Assembly (NCBI RefSeq): GCF_902506065.1 | Contig: NZ_LR732912.1 | Location: forward strand, 1,999,983 to 2,063,982 | DNA length: 64,000 nt | Direction of reading: 5' to 3' | Source: Arthrobacter sp. 9V | Lineage (GTDB): Bacteria > Actinomycetota > Actinomycetes > Actinomycetales > Micrococcaceae | In this document: positions 19,078 through 27,140 of the stretch, one piece after another | Numbering within the stretch: position 1 is the stretch's first letter | How the letters are laid out: each line of letters starts with the position of its first letter | Notes under the pieces: model-generated | The model's database searches: none | Told to the model about the DNA's origin: nothing | The model's input: the letters and a program-made list of their open reading frames with translations, nothing else | Program-made: the position numbers and the translations under genes

Positions 19078-20125
19078 GCTCGTCACGCTCCCAGTAACTC
19101 GGTCCTACAGGTTCTCTGAAGTCGCTGGTGGCGACGAGGTAGCCCTCTGCATCAACTGCGATGGGCAGTTGGGGGAGCGGACGGCTTGCCGGTCCGAAGA
19201 TGACCTTGCATTCCTGCGTGAGGTCAAAAGTGGACTGGTGGCAGGGGCACAGGAGGTGGTGCGTCTGCTGCTCGTAGAGAGCAACCGGGCAACCGACGTG
19301 CGTGCAGATCTTGGAGTAAGCAACGATGCCGTTGTAGCTCCAGTTTTCGCGGCCCTCGGAGGGGTTCAACGAGTCCGGGTCCAGGCGCATCAGGAGAACG
19401 ACGGCTTTTGCCTTCTCGTTCAGCTTGCCTTCGTGGAGTTCGTTGAGTCCTTCGGGGATTACGTGGAAGGCCGAACCGATGGTGACGTCCGACGCCTTGA
19501 TGGGAGTGCCATCGGGGTCGCGGGTCAAGCGCTTGAGCTTGTCGCCCTCAGGTGCCCACATGGTGTGTGCCAAGGCTTTGTCCGGACGCGGACCCAGATC
19601 GCCAAAGATGGCGAGGGCAGGCAGTGGAGCAAGAGCAACGGCACCAAGAAGGGTGTTGCGGATCAAAGGGCGGCGCTTAATGCCGGTCTCGTCCACGATG
19701 TCGTCGACGATGCGGACAGCAGCCTGGCGATCTTCTTCGGTACGGATAGCGTGACGCTCTTCGGACACTTCGTGATCGGGCATCAGAGCCTTGGCCCAAT
19801 GCACGATACCGGTGCCGATTCCCAGCATTGCAAACGCTGTACCCAGGCCCAGAAGCAGGTTCTGGGTGCGGATGGTCGCAATCGAGGTATCGTCGCCCAA
19901 GTCGATGGCAAAGTATGCCACCAGGAACACCAGCGTACCGATCACTGAGGTGCCAAACAGAATGGCTACCTGACGCTCGGCGCGCTTTGCGGCTACCGGG
20001 TCCGTGTCAGCCAGGCGCAAACGATGCGGAGGGAGCCCAGGATCCTGGAACTTCTCCACCTCATTCTGACCAGCCGTAGCTACGGTGCCCGAGTGGTTCG
20101 GACTGCCGTCACTATGGTTGCCCAT
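19055..20125 (-). CDS. qcrA: Cytochrome bc1 complex Rieske iron-sulfur subunit
   Basis: A 356-residue Rieske protein of the actinobacterial type, with three predicted N-terminal membrane helices (about 55-77, 90-112 and 155-178) rather than one. The [2Fe-2S] ligands are in CTHVGCP and CPCHQS (C-x-H-x2-C and C-x2-H), with the disulfide Cys in the same loops. The ATG at 20125 is favoured because GAGG sits 6 nt upstream; ATG 20137 has AAGG directly against it. It transfers electrons from quinol to the QcrC hemes. Confidence 0.93.
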   Translation of the reverse strand: MGNHSDGSPNHSGTVATAGQNEVEKFQDPGLPPHRLRLADTDPVAAKRAERQVAILFGTSVIGTLVFLVAYFAIDLGDDTSIATIRTQNLLLGLGTAFAMLGIGTGIVHWAKALMPDHEVSEERHAIRTEEDRQAAVRIVDDIVDETGIKRRPLIRNTLLGAVALAPLPALAIFGDLGPRPDKALAHTMWAPEGDKLKRLTRDPDGTPIKASDVTIGSAFHVIPEGLNELHEGKLNEKAKAVVLLMRLDPDSLNPSEGRENWSYNGIVAYSKICTHVGCPVALYEQQTHHLLCPCHQSTFDLTQECKVIFGPASRPLPQLPIAVDAEGYLVATSDFREPVGPSYWERDEHERLINS

Positions 20126-20222
20126 AATTCGCCTCATCCTTCTCTCGTTGTCTCGACCGGGGCCGAGTTATTTTCAGTTTCAAACTGCTGACCGTGCAGC
20201 AGAAGTTTTTATTGTGTCCGGG

Positions 20223-21011
20223 TTAGGACGTACGGGAGGTCAACCAAATGGTGAACGCGATGATGACGCCCAATCCGGCTACCCAAACAAACAGACCTTC
20301 AGATACCGGGCCAAGTGAGCCCAGGTCTGCACCGCCGGGTGATCCGTTGGCTTCGATGGTCTTCAGGAAGGTGATGATGTCGCGCTTGTCCTCAGGGGTG
20401 ACGTTGGAGTCGTTGAAGACGGGCATGTTCTGCGGGCCGGTAACCATGGCTTCATAAATGTGCTCAGCGCTCACACCAGCCAAGGCGGGGGCAAACTTAC
20501 CGCGGGTCAGAGCACCACCGGCAGCTGCGGCATTGTGGCACATTGCACAGTTGACTCGGAAGAGTTCGCCACCATTGGCTGCGTCTCCCTTTCCGTCGAG
20601 GAGGTGCTCCTCGGGAATGGCCGGACCTGCGCCCAGAGACGCTACATAGGCAGCGAGTTGCTTGGTCTGTTCCGCATTGAACTGGGCGGGCTTCTGCTGG
20701 GCCTGCGGGCCGCTCATCTGCATGGGCATGCGGCCGGTGCCAACCTGGAAGTCAACTGCAGCAGCACCCACGCCGACCAGCGAGGGGCCGTCCTGGGTTC
20801 CGCTGGCACCCATGCCGTGGCAGGTGGCGCAGTTGGCGGCAAAAAGCTTGCCGCCTTGCTCTACGTCACTTGCGCTGAAGCTTGTGGTGTCGGCCTTGGC
20901 CTGGTTGACAGTTGTGGCAACGGCGTACAGCCCACCAGTGAGGAGGAGGCCCATCAGCAACAGCGCAATGGCTGCCAGTGGGTGACGTCGCTTCTGCGAT
21001 AGTGCCTTCAC
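20223..21011 (-). CDS. qcrC: Cytochrome bc1 complex diheme cytochrome c subunit
   Basis: A 262-residue membrane-anchored di-heme cytochrome c that replaces cytochrome c1 plus soluble c in Actinobacteria and hands electrons to CtaC. It has an N-terminal signal/anchor (PLAAIALLLMGLLLTGGLYA), two heme sites (CATCH and CAMCH) with distal Met candidates, and a C-terminal membrane helix (LFVWVAGLGVIIAFTIWL). The GTG at 21011 has AAAGGAA 7 nt upstream. Upstream in-frame sequence is not protein-like. Confidence 0.94.
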   Translation of the reverse strand: MKALSQKRRHPLAAIALLLMGLLLTGGLYAVATTVNQAKADTTSFSASDVEQGGKLFAANCATCHGMGASGTQDGPSLVGVGAAAVDFQVGTGRMPMQMSGPQAQQKPAQFNAEQTKQLAAYVASLGAGPAIPEEHLLDGKGDAANGGELFRVNCAMCHNAAAAGGALTRGKFAPALAGVSAEHIYEAMVTGPQNMPVFNDSNVTPEDKRDIITFLKTIEANGSPGGADLGSLGPVSEGLFVWVAGLGVIIAFTIWLTSRTS

Positions 21012-21099
21012 GTGGTGGTTCCTTTTTTCGATCCTGCGTCGGCTCCGCGAGCCGCTTCTTGAAATTCTGCCTCTTGTAGAAAAAGAGTCAAAGCCGGGC

Positions 21100-21738
21100 T
21101 TACTTGAGGACGTAGATGACCAGGAAGAGGCCGATCCACACAACGTCAACGAAGTGCCAGTAGTACGAGGTGACGATCGCCGACGTCGCTTCAAAGTGTC
21201 CGAACTTCTTGGCCGCAAACGCTCGGCCAATGATGAACAGGAACGCGATCAGGCCGCCGATGACGTGCAGGCCGTGGAAGCCCGTGGTCATGTAGAAGGC
21301 GGAGCCGTAAGCGTTGGACGACAGGGATACATGCTCTGAGACGAGCATCGCGTATTCCGTGGTCTGGCCGGCCACGAAGAAGGCGCCCATGACAAACGTC
21401 AAGGAGAACCATTCGGTCATGCCCCAACGTGTGAACTGGAGGAGCCCACCGGTACGGCGCGGCTCGAGCCGCTCGGCGGCAAAGACGCCCATCTGGCAAG
21501 TAAACGAACTTGCCACAAGGACGATGGTGTTGACGAGCGCAAACGGGAAGTTGAGCTTGGCCGTCTCCTCGGCCCACATCAGTCCGGATGTGGAGCGCAG
21601 GGTGAAGTACATGGCAAAGAGGCCGGCGAAGAACATCAACTCACTGGACAGCCAAACAACGGTTCCAACAGAAACCAGGTTGGGGCGGTTCAGCGTCGGG
21701 TGCGCCGGGGTACTGGGGGCATGGGTCGCAGATGTCAC
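21100..21738 (-). CDS. ctaE: Cytochrome c oxidase subunit III
   Basis: A 212-residue subunit III with five membrane helices. Conserved segments are [36 protein letters not shown] and [22 protein letters not shown]. The GTG at 21738 is preceded by CATAAT and 6 nt, with no Shine-Dalgarno site, so the operon ctaE-qcrC-qcrA-qcrB probably starts as a leaderless mRNA. Actinobacteria keep this subunit apart from ctaCDF, next to qcrCAB, as here. Confidence 0.94.
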   Translation of the reverse strand: MTSATHAPSTPAHPTLNRPNLVSVGTVVWLSSELMFFAGLFAMYFTLRSTSGLMWAEETAKLNFPFALVNTIVLVASSFTCQMGVFAAERLEPRRTGGLLQFTRWGMTEWFSLTFVMGAFFVAGQTTEYAMLVSEHVSLSSNAYGSAFYMTTGFHGLHVIGGLIAFLFIIGRAFAAKKFGHFEATSAIVTSYYWHFVDVVWIGLFLVIYVLK

Positions 21739-21744
21739 AAGGAC

Positions 21745-21750
21745 ATTATG
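21745..21750 (-). promoter_or_regulatory. -10 box, leaderless start of ctaE-qcrCAB
   Basis: CATAAT, 6 nt before the GTG at 21738. Confidence 0.45.
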
Positions 21751-21874
21751 TCTGTAAAAGTCCAGACTTCCCAATGCAAACCACCGATTCGGGAGACTTT
21801 TTCTACAAAGACGCGAATTCGCGCGGAAAAGTTCCCGGTCGTGTTCACATTGGTCATCGGCGTGGCTGGCTCGA

Positions 21875-21880
21875 TAGCAT
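21875..21880 (+). promoter_or_regulatory. -10 box, leaderless start of trpD
   Basis: TAGCAT, 6 nt before the GTG at 21887. TTGGTC at 21850-21855 is a possible -35 box (19-nt spacer). Confidence 0.5.
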
Positions 21881-21886
21881 CAGGGA

Positions 21887-22945
21887 GTGACTTCTCCGGA
21901 AACGGCACCTGCAGCCAGCAATAACTGGCCAGGGCTCATCTCAGCACTGATCAATGGCGACGACCTTGCAGTGGGCAACACAGAGTGGGCCATGAACACG
22001 ATCATGTCCGGAGAGGCTACTCCTGCGCAGATTGCCGGTTTCCTGGTAGCGCTCCGGGCCAAGGGAGAGACGGTTGAAGAACTGGCCGGCCTCGTCGAGG
22101 CCATGGTCCAGCATGCCAATCCGATCGACATCTCCGGCGAGAAGCTGGATATTGTGGGAACCGGAGGAGACCGCCTGAATACGGTGAACATCTCCACCAT
22201 GGCCGCCCTTGTGGCGGCCGGCGCCGGCGCCAAGGTGGTGAAGCACGGCAACAGGGCCGCTTCGTCCACATCGGGCTCGGCCGACGTTCTGGAAGCCTTG
22301 GGCGTGCGCTTGGATCTGTCAATCGAACAAGTGGCCCGGAACGCCGAAGAGGCCGGAATCACCTTTTGCTTTGCCCAGGTCTTCCACCCCTCGTTCCGTC
22401 ACACGGCAGTTCCGCGCCGTGAGCTGGCTGTACCCACAGCCTTCAACTTCCTGGGCCCCTTGACCAATCCTGCCCGTGTCCAAGCTTCGGCAGTCGGCGT
22501 GGCGAATGCCCGGATGGCGCCGTTGGTAGCGGGAGTATTGGCTCGCCGAGGCAGTCGGGGACTGGTCTTCCGGGGCGACGACGGGCTCGATGAGTTAACC
22601 CCTACGGGACCTTCCACAGTGTGGGAGATCAGGAACGGGTCAGTCAGGGAGCAGGTCTTTTCGCCGAAAGATCTGGGAATCACTCCTTCTACGGTTGCCG
22701 ACCTTCGGGGAGGTGACGCGGCCGCCAACGCGGAGGTAGTGCGTGAGATCCTCGATGGCAAAAAGGGTCCGGTCCGCGACGCGGTTTTGCTGAATGCGGC
22801 TGCCGGACTTGTGTCGATCGATCTTGAAGCCGAAGGGAGTCTGGAGGAACGTATGCGGTCAGCTTTTGTGCGGGCTGCAGACTCCGTTGACTCCGGCAAG
22901 GCCGCCGAAGTTCTTGAAAAGTGGACCGCCCTCAGCCAAAGCTGA
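21887..22945 (+). CDS. trpD: Anthranilate phosphoribosyltransferase
   Basis: This enzyme transfers the phosphoribosyl group of PRPP to anthranilate in tryptophan synthesis. The 352 residues contain the PRPP-binding loop [18 protein letters not shown], then [40 protein letters not shown] and [11 protein letters not shown]. The start is GTG 6 nt after TAGCAT (leaderless). It is separate from the other trp genes, and the usual bc1/oxidase neighbourhood of Micrococcaceae is seen upstream. It ends 13 bp from the convergent Lrp-type gene. Confidence 0.96.
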   Translation: MTSPETAPAASNNWPGLISALINGDDLAVGNTEWAMNTIMSGEATPAQIAGFLVALRAKGETVEELAGLVEAMVQHANPIDISGEKLDIVGTGGDRLNTVNISTMAALVAAGAGAKVVKHGNRAASSTSGSADVLEALGVRLDLSIEQVARNAEEAGITFCFAQVFHPSFRHTAVPRRELAVPTAFNFLGPLTNPARVQASAVGVANARMAPLVAGVLARRGSRGLVFRGDDGLDELTPTGPSTVWEIRNGSVREQVFSPKDLGITPSTVADLRGGDAAANAEVVREILDGKKGPVRDAVLLNAAAGLVSIDLEAEGSLEERMRSAFVRAADSVDSGKAAEVLEKWTALSQS

Positions 22946-22958
22946 GGACCAGCGGCTT

Positions 22959-23237
22959 TTACTCGAAGCCGAGTGCGAAGGCGGCGTCCAGATCGTGCTG
23001 GGAATACGCCCGGAAGGCGATGTGCGTGGTGGTGTGGACCACTGAGGCAACCTTGGACAGGCGATCCGCGATGACGTCCGCAAGTTCGTCGTGTTTGGTC
23101 ACCCTCGCCACGGCGATGAGGTCCCACTCGCCGGTGACGGAATATACCTCGCTGATGCCCTGAATGGCCGATATCTGTTCAGCGGTCTCCGGTATGCGTG
23201 AGGCATCGGTCTTGATCAGGACGAAAGCGGTGATCAC
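22959..23237 (-). CDS. Stand-alone Lrp/AsnC ligand-binding (RAM) domain protein
   Basis: A 92-residue protein that is only the effector-binding ACT-like domain of Lrp/AsnC regulators: TAFVLIKTDASRIPETAEQI, GISEVYSVTGEWDLIAVARV and a C-terminal VVHTTTHIAFRAYS. It has no helix-turn-helix. Such SARD-type proteins may bind amino acids or modulate full-length Lrp partners by mixed oligomers. The start is GTG with a weak AAAGG. Function is inferred only from the fold. Confidence 0.85.
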   Translation of the reverse strand: MITAFVLIKTDASRIPETAEQISAIQGISEVYSVTGEWDLIAVARVTKHDELADVIADRLSKVASVVHTTTHIAFRAYSQHDLDAAFALGFE

Positions 23238-23309
23238 GTGGGGCCTTTCCGGAAATGCTTCGTTGCGGACGATTTCCAGCCTAGTCCATTCTTACCCGCC
23301 GGGGCTCGA

Positions 23310-23699
23310 TCACGCCCGGCGTTGCCGTTTGCGCGATGCCCGCAACAGCAGCGCCGCGATGAGCCGGTATCCGAGCAGGAAAACACCGAGGCTGACCAAT
23401 GCAACCAGCACGAACGGCACCACCACAGTCTGGGCCGTGGCCGCTCTCAGCAGCATTCCCACAGCGACTGCGCCAATCCATATACCAACTCCGGAAGGCC
23501 ACACCGCCAGCGGTGCCCGCCAAGCACGAGTGAGGCCCCAGGCTATCGCTGCGCCTGCCAGGAAGGGCCACGCGGTAGCGAAAGCGCCTGCAATGATGTC
23601 ACCGCGCGCATGTGCGTCCCGTCCGATGGCAGCGAAGACAAGAATCAACAAAAGATCGGCAATAGCTGCGGGGATCCACAGTCGTGAAGGTGAAGACAT
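23310..23699 (-). CDS. DUF3054 membrane protein
   Basis: A 129-residue integral membrane protein of the actinobacterial DUF3054 family, function unknown. It has four predicted helices (about 8-26, 38-57, 66-87 and 95-117) and the family motif FAAIGRDAHARG after helix 1, and it ends in a basic tail. I chose the ATG at 23699 because TAGTGT lies 7 nt upstream (leaderless pattern); an ATG at 23705 would add two residues but overlaps that spacer. No partner is evident nearby. Confidence 0.82.
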   Translation of the reverse strand: MSSPSRLWIPAAIADLLLILVFAAIGRDAHARGDIIAGAFATAWPFLAGAAIAWGLTRAWRAPLAVWPSGVGIWIGAVAVGMLLRAATAQTVVVPFVLVALVSLGVFLLGYRLIAALLLRASRKRQRRA

Positions 23700-23825
23700 A
23701 CTCATGACACTATCCGTGGGCCGGCTCCTGCGCGAAAGCTGTTGGTGGTGGGCCGTTGTGTTGGTGATTCCACGGCATTAGCCTCTGACGGGGGGCAAAG
23801 ATTCCCCGGTTACCTGAGGAGGCAC

Positions 23826-24281
23826 ATGCAGAAGATTTCGACCTGTCTATGGTTCGACAGTCAAGCGGCTGAAGCCGCAGAGCTCTATACTTCCACCTTC
23901 GAAAATGCATCCATGGGTCAGATAGTGCCCGGGCCTGATGGAAGCGCGATGACCGTTGAGTTCGAGATCGAGGGACGGCAGTTCATGGGTCTCAACGGAC
24001 GGCCGGATGTCGAGTTCAATGAGGCTGTCTCACTGGTGGTCAACTGTGAGTCCCAGGATGAAGTGGACAAGTACTGGGAGGCGCTGTTGGTTGGGGGACA
24101 GGAGAGTCGTTGCGGGTGGTTGAAGGACAGGTTCGGTTTGTCGTGGCAAATTGTTCCCACGGCAATGTCCGGACTCCTCGGCGGCCCGGATCCTGCCGGT
24201 GCGCAGCGCGCAATGCAGGCAATGCTGGGGATGAACAAACTCGACATCAATGTTCTACAAAGGGCTTACGACGGCGACTGA
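23826..24281 (+). CDS. VOC (PhnB-like) family protein, copy 1
   Basis: A 151-residue vicinal-oxygen-chelate fold protein of the PhnB/3-demethylubiquinone-methyltransferase-like group. It has KISTCLWFDSQAAEAAELY, FMGLNGRPDVEFNEAVSLVV and CGWLKDRFGLSWQIVP, with the paired beta-alpha-beta-beta-beta modules. Members are often called glyoxalase-like, but this group lacks the canonical glyoxalase metal set and its reaction is unknown. TGAGGAGG sits just before the ATG. It lies upstream of a second VOC gene in the same direction. Confidence 0.85.
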   Translation: MQKISTCLWFDSQAAEAAELYTSTFENASMGQIVPGPDGSAMTVEFEIEGRQFMGLNGRPDVEFNEAVSLVVNCESQDEVDKYWEALLVGGQESRCGWLKDRFGLSWQIVPTAMSGLLGGPDPAGAQRAMQAMLGMNKLDINVLQRAYDGD

Positions 24282-24368
24282 CGGCCATGGGGGACAGGCG
24301 CCCGCTGGCGCAATTAGCATTGCCGCACGGCGATGCGTGACCATCTCAATAATGAGGAGAACTGACCA

Positions 24369-24794
24369 ATGACAACCCGCCTCAATCCGTACATCTCATT
24401 CCGGGACAATGCCCGGGATGCCATCACTTTCTACGAAGCTGTCTTCGGTGGAGAACTGAACATCAGCACTTTTGGCGACTACCAGGCCAGTGAAGATCCA
24501 GCCGAAGCCAATAAGGTCATGCACGCCATGTTGGTAACTCCGGGCGGGCTGGCGCTGATGGCTGCTGACACCCCGAATGGCATGGCATACAACCCCGGCG
24601 ACAATATCTCCGTCTCCCTGAGCGGTGAATCGTCGGACGAGGCGGAGCTCCGCGGGTACTGGGACAAGCTCGTCGACGGCGGCACAGTCACGGTGCCGCT
24701 GGAGCTGGCTCCTTGGGGTGACACCTTCGGAATGTGCGTTGACAAGTTCGGGATCGGCTGGCTCGTCAACATCGCCGGAGCCCAGCCGCAGTAG
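24369..24794 (+). CDS. VOC (PhnB-like) family protein, copy 2
   Basis: A 141-residue PhnB-type VOC protein: LNPYISFRDNARDAITFYEAVFGGEL, MHAMLVTPGGLALMAADTP and WGDTFGMCVDKFGIGWLVNI. It is only distantly similar to copy 1 (different subgroup), so this is more likely a functional pairing than a fresh duplication. GAGGAG lies 11 nt before the ATG. A strong terminator follows. Substrate unknown. Confidence 0.85.
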   Translation: MTTRLNPYISFRDNARDAITFYEAVFGGELNISTFGDYQASEDPAEANKVMHAMLVTPGGLALMAADTPNGMAYNPGDNISVSLSGESSDEAELRGYWDKLVDGGTVTVPLELAPWGDTFGMCVDKFGIGWLVNIAGAQPQ

Positions 24795-24814
24795 CCGTCC
24801 CCGTCAGCACAGAA

Positions 24815-24849
24815 AACAACTGCCCCGCAGAGTAATTCTGCGGGGCAGT
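24815..24849 (+). terminator. Terminator after the VOC genes
   Basis: Perfect 15-bp inverted repeat (caactgccccgcaga / tctgcggggcagttg) with a short loop, followed by TTTTT. Confidence 0.93.
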
Positions 24850-25250
24850 TGTTTTTCTGTGTTCGAACCAAGTGATGCGTCTTCCATCAGCTGCAGGGGA
24901 GTGGCGTGTCACTGCCTTCACGTTGGCAGGCAGTCCTCGCGTAAGGGACTACGCAGCGCGATGAAAGCTTCCCCTAACCTCTCGGTCTTTGGCCAGACTC
25001 CCAACGGCACTGACAAGATTGTCACAGACATCTCATGGCTGTCACAAAATGGGTAACAAAGTGAAAAAAGAGATGACAGTATCAAATTAGTCTGCTGTTA
25101 ACGTGCGGTAAACAATCTGACATCGTCTTGTCGGCACTGTGACTGGATGATACGGTTTCGCTTGATCTGCAGACTGGCATTGGGCAAGTTACATACATTG
25201 CGGAAGCGACCGATATAGGTGAATACCCGCATTTATCTCAAGGGAAACAA
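24850..25250. other. 401-bp non-coding region with repeated TGACA/TGTCA boxes
   Basis: No credible gene is seen. The region is AT-richer than its surroundings and carries five TGACA/TGTCA pentamers within 112 bp (25011, 25020, 25040, 25074 and 25118). The first two form a palindrome with a 4-nt spacer (25011-25024). It probably holds the promoter and regulatory sites of the secreted-protein gene at 25251. Confidence 0.5.
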
Positions 25251-25847
25251 ATGAAAAAGTCCCTCATGGCGCTTATTGTCGCAGGAACAATTGTGTTCGC
25301 AGGTGTAGGCCCGGCCGTAGCCAGCTCCTACCCGGCACCTGGTAATGAGCAGGGAGTTGTCTCTGACGGGACTATTGACCGCGGCGAATCCATTACCTTC
25401 TCCGGGGTTGGATACATCCCGGGCGAGACGGTCAACATAACCTTTGCGAAGAGGGGTGGTCCGCAGGGGAGTGCTCCAGCCGACTTCGCCGTTACCGCCG
25501 ACGCCAATGGTGCCGTATTTACCAGCATCACGTTCGAAGATGCAGGCAATTACGTGATTGCCGCGGTCGGTGTGGATTCAGGAATTATTCGCTCCGCCCG
25601 CGTAACCGTAAACAACGGTAACCACGGACGCGGAAACAACGGCAAGGGTAAAGGGGGTGGCAATGATGCTTCCGAATTCGTTCCCGTCTCCAGCGTTAGC
25701 GACGCCGGTGCAACAGTGGGATCGGACAAGGAATCTGCCGGCTCCAACCTGATTGTTTGGGGGCTCGCTGGACCTGGCGTACTGGCAGCAGGTGCCGCAT
25801 CGGTAGCGGTGGTTCGCCGACGTGGCGGTGCCACCTCCTCTGATTAG
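25251..25847 (+). CDS. Secreted, membrane-anchored surface protein of unknown function
   Basis: A 198-residue protein. Its signal peptide is MKKSLMALIVAGTIVFAGVG with a likely cut after AVAS. A beta-rich immunoglobulin-like part (about 28-125, with ITFSGVGYIPGETVNITF) follows, then a low-complexity Gly/Asn/Lys-rich linker (about 125-140), a Ser-rich stretch and a C-terminal membrane helix (LIVWGLAGPGVLAAGAASVAVV) before RRRGG. This layout resembles sortase substrates, but no LPxTG-like motif is present, so it is probably held by the helix. AAGGGAAAC precedes the ATG. Confidence 0.75.
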   Translation: MKKSLMALIVAGTIVFAGVGPAVASSYPAPGNEQGVVSDGTIDRGESITFSGVGYIPGETVNITFAKRGGPQGSAPADFAVTADANGAVFTSITFEDAGNYVIAAVGVDSGIIRSARVTVNNGNHGRGNNGKGKGGGNDASEFVPVSSVSDAGATVGSDKESAGSNLIVWGLAGPGVLAAGAASVAVVRRRGGATSSD

Positions 25848-25861
25848 ACATCTCCGTCCGA

Positions 25862-25903
25862 GAGGGTGGGTGCTTCCTTGAAGGAGCGCCCGCCCTCTTT
25901 TTT
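25862..25903 (+). terminator. Terminator after the secreted-protein gene
   Basis: A 16-bp stem with G-U pairs (gagggtgggtgcttcc / aggagcgcccgccctc), TTGA loop, then six T. Confidence 0.85.
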
Positions 25904-26024
25904 GCGCTGGCCAGGGACGCATGGCTGAGCAATCGGGGGATGCGAGCGTTGATTCGATGAGCTGCGCAGAATATAAGCGGGAACTGCACTTATCAGAACG
26001 CACCGCGGATGGGAATGGGGCAGC

Positions 26025-26279
26025 ATGGATTGGTCTTTTGCAGTTGGTGACTCTGAAGCAAAATACATTGAACCGCCGGCAGAAGTCGGTGCGCCGGTGC
26101 GCGAGGCTGCCAAGGTATATTCGCAGGCTTCGGCCACCGCCAGAAGAGCCGCCGACGAGCTTGCAGAGGCGATTCGGGTGGCCGCTGAAGCTGGCTACGG
26201 TGACTCATGGATCGGCACTTACACTGGCCTCGCGCAGGCAGATGTAAAGCGTGTCATATCCGGAAAACCGCTCTACTAG
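26025..26279 (+). CDS. Small hypothetical protein with helix-turn-helix-like C-terminus
   Basis: An 84-residue ORF. Its middle is Ala-rich and helical (VREAAKVYSQASATARRAADELAEAI) and its end, AGYGDSWIGTYTGLAQADVKRVI, resembles the helix-turn-helix of small Micrococcaceae proteins that choose sites from repeated wHTH families. GGGGC lies just before the ATG. I do not recognise it as a named family. It sits between a terminator and an integrase remnant, a setting of recent rearrangement. Confidence 0.45.
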   Translation: MDWSFAVGDSEAKYIEPPAEVGAPVREAAKVYSQASATARRAADELAEAIRVAAEAGYGDSWIGTYTGLAQADVKRVISGKPLY

Positions 26280-26299
26280 GTTTCGGGCCCGCTCTCCAA

Positions 26300-26460
26300 T
26301 CTAGGTGGTGCTGTCTCCTGTTTGGGCTAGCGCAGCGTAGCCGGCCATTGGAACGCCGGCATCGCAAGCGTGTTTGTGGATGACCTGGTGGCTGAGCCCA
26401 GGGCGTTTGCGACCAGGGTTGGCGGAAGTTCCTGGACGAGGCCGCGGAGGGCGGTATTCG
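26300..26460 (-). pseudogene. Degenerate C-terminal fragment of an integrase-like protein
   Basis: In one minus-strand frame 26394-26461 reads NTALRGLVQELPPTLVANALG. The next frame continues as LSHQVIHKHACDAGVPMAGY to about 26325 and stops after QTGDSTT. Joined across a frameshift near 26394, this resembles the C-terminal tail shared by many actinobacterial tyrosine-recombinase-like proteins (LVxELPxPxVADALGYSHQxxHKHA). The rest of the gene is missing. Identification is from memory of the motif, not a search. Confidence 0.45.
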
Positions 26461-26525
26461 CGGGTCCAGTTCAGCCGATTCTGCAATCGGATCATTTCTA
26501 CTTTACATAATGTGGATTATCGGCG

Positions 26526-27035
26526 TTATGTTGGAGCTCCCGGGAGGGGTTGCTCAGGCACGCTGCTGCCCAAGCGTGCCGCCGCATTCTTCTGGATTTC
26601 CGCCGCCTTGGCTGAGTAGTCGGCGATGATGCGCAGCTCGTCGTCTGTGTAGCCCTCGAGTAGCTCGGTCAGGCCGCTCATGAAGTCGACAAAATATGGC
26701 GTGGCGGCAGTTACCTGGTCGCCGATCAGTTCTATCAGGACCTTCCGCTTATCCTCGTCGTGCCTGATTCTGCGTGCTATTCCCTTACTTTCCAGGCGCT
26801 GCATCAGTCCAGTGACTGATGCTGGCGCCAGGCCCGAATGCTGACAAAATTCCCCAGCCGTCATAGGCCCGAACCGCAGCAAAATGTCGATCGCTTTGCC
26901 CTCCGTGGCGGACAACCCGCGCAGTTCAGAGAGCTTCGTGTGGAACATGACGGCCGCCGTCGAGAGTTCCCTGCCGGAGGTAAAAACCTCGTCAAGCAGG
27001 GCCTTTCGTGCATCTGAATCGGTGTCTGACTGCAT
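26526..27035 (-). CDS. MarR-family transcriptional regulator
   Basis: A 169-residue winged helix regulator. LSATEGKAIDILLRFGPMTAGEF and CQHSGLAPASVTGLMQRLESKGIARRIRHDEDKRKVLIEL contain the recognition helix and wing. The ATG follows TAGCCT by 6 nt (leaderless). It diverges from an FAD monooxygenase gene, and a perfect 34-bp palindrome covers the promoter of that gene, so it most likely represses the monooxygenase until an aromatic or phenolic ligand binds. The ligand is unknown. Confidence 0.9.
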   Translation of the reverse strand: MQSDTDSDARKALLDEVFTSGRELSTAAVMFHTKLSELRGLSATEGKAIDILLRFGPMTAGEFCQHSGLAPASVTGLMQRLESKGIARRIRHDEDKRKVLIELIGDQVTAATPYFVDFMSGLTELLEGYTDDELRIIADYSAKAAEIQKNAAARLGSSVPEQPLPGAPT

Positions 27036-27041
27036 CCACCG

Positions 27042-27047
27042 AGGCTA
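27042..27047 (-). promoter_or_regulatory. -10 box, leaderless start of marR
   Basis: TAGCCT, 6 nt before the ATG at 27035. Confidence 0.45.
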
Positions 27048-27074
27048 GCAAGGTATTTCGTGATTCCGAAAGGA

Positions 27075-27104
27075 TTGACGGGTGCGCTCGTGGACAGATA
27101 TATT
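27075..27104 (+). promoter_or_regulatory. Promoter of the FAD monooxygenase gene
   Basis: TTGACG (27075-27080), 18-nt spacer, TATATT (27099-27104). The -10 box lies inside the 34-bp palindrome, so a bound regulator would block initiation. Confidence 0.7.
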
Positions 27105-27129
27105 TCGTTCGACCGAACGAAATATATCT
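27096..27129. promoter_or_regulatory. Perfect 34-bp palindrome, candidate MarR operator
   Basis: Arms agatatatttcgttcg (27096-27111) and cgaacgaaatatatct (27114-27129) are perfect, with a 2-nt centre. The core TTCGTTCG-N2-CGAACGAA is typical of MarR-family sites. It overlaps the -10 box and start of the monooxygenase gene and lies 61 bp from the marR start. Confidence 0.8.
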
Positions 27130-27140
27130 GGAGGCGGAAA

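Noticed and set aside
25680..25847. LPxTG-type sortase signal in the secreted protein
   Set aside because: A hydrophobic helix and basic tail are present, but no LPxTG, LAxTG or similar pentapeptide precedes them.
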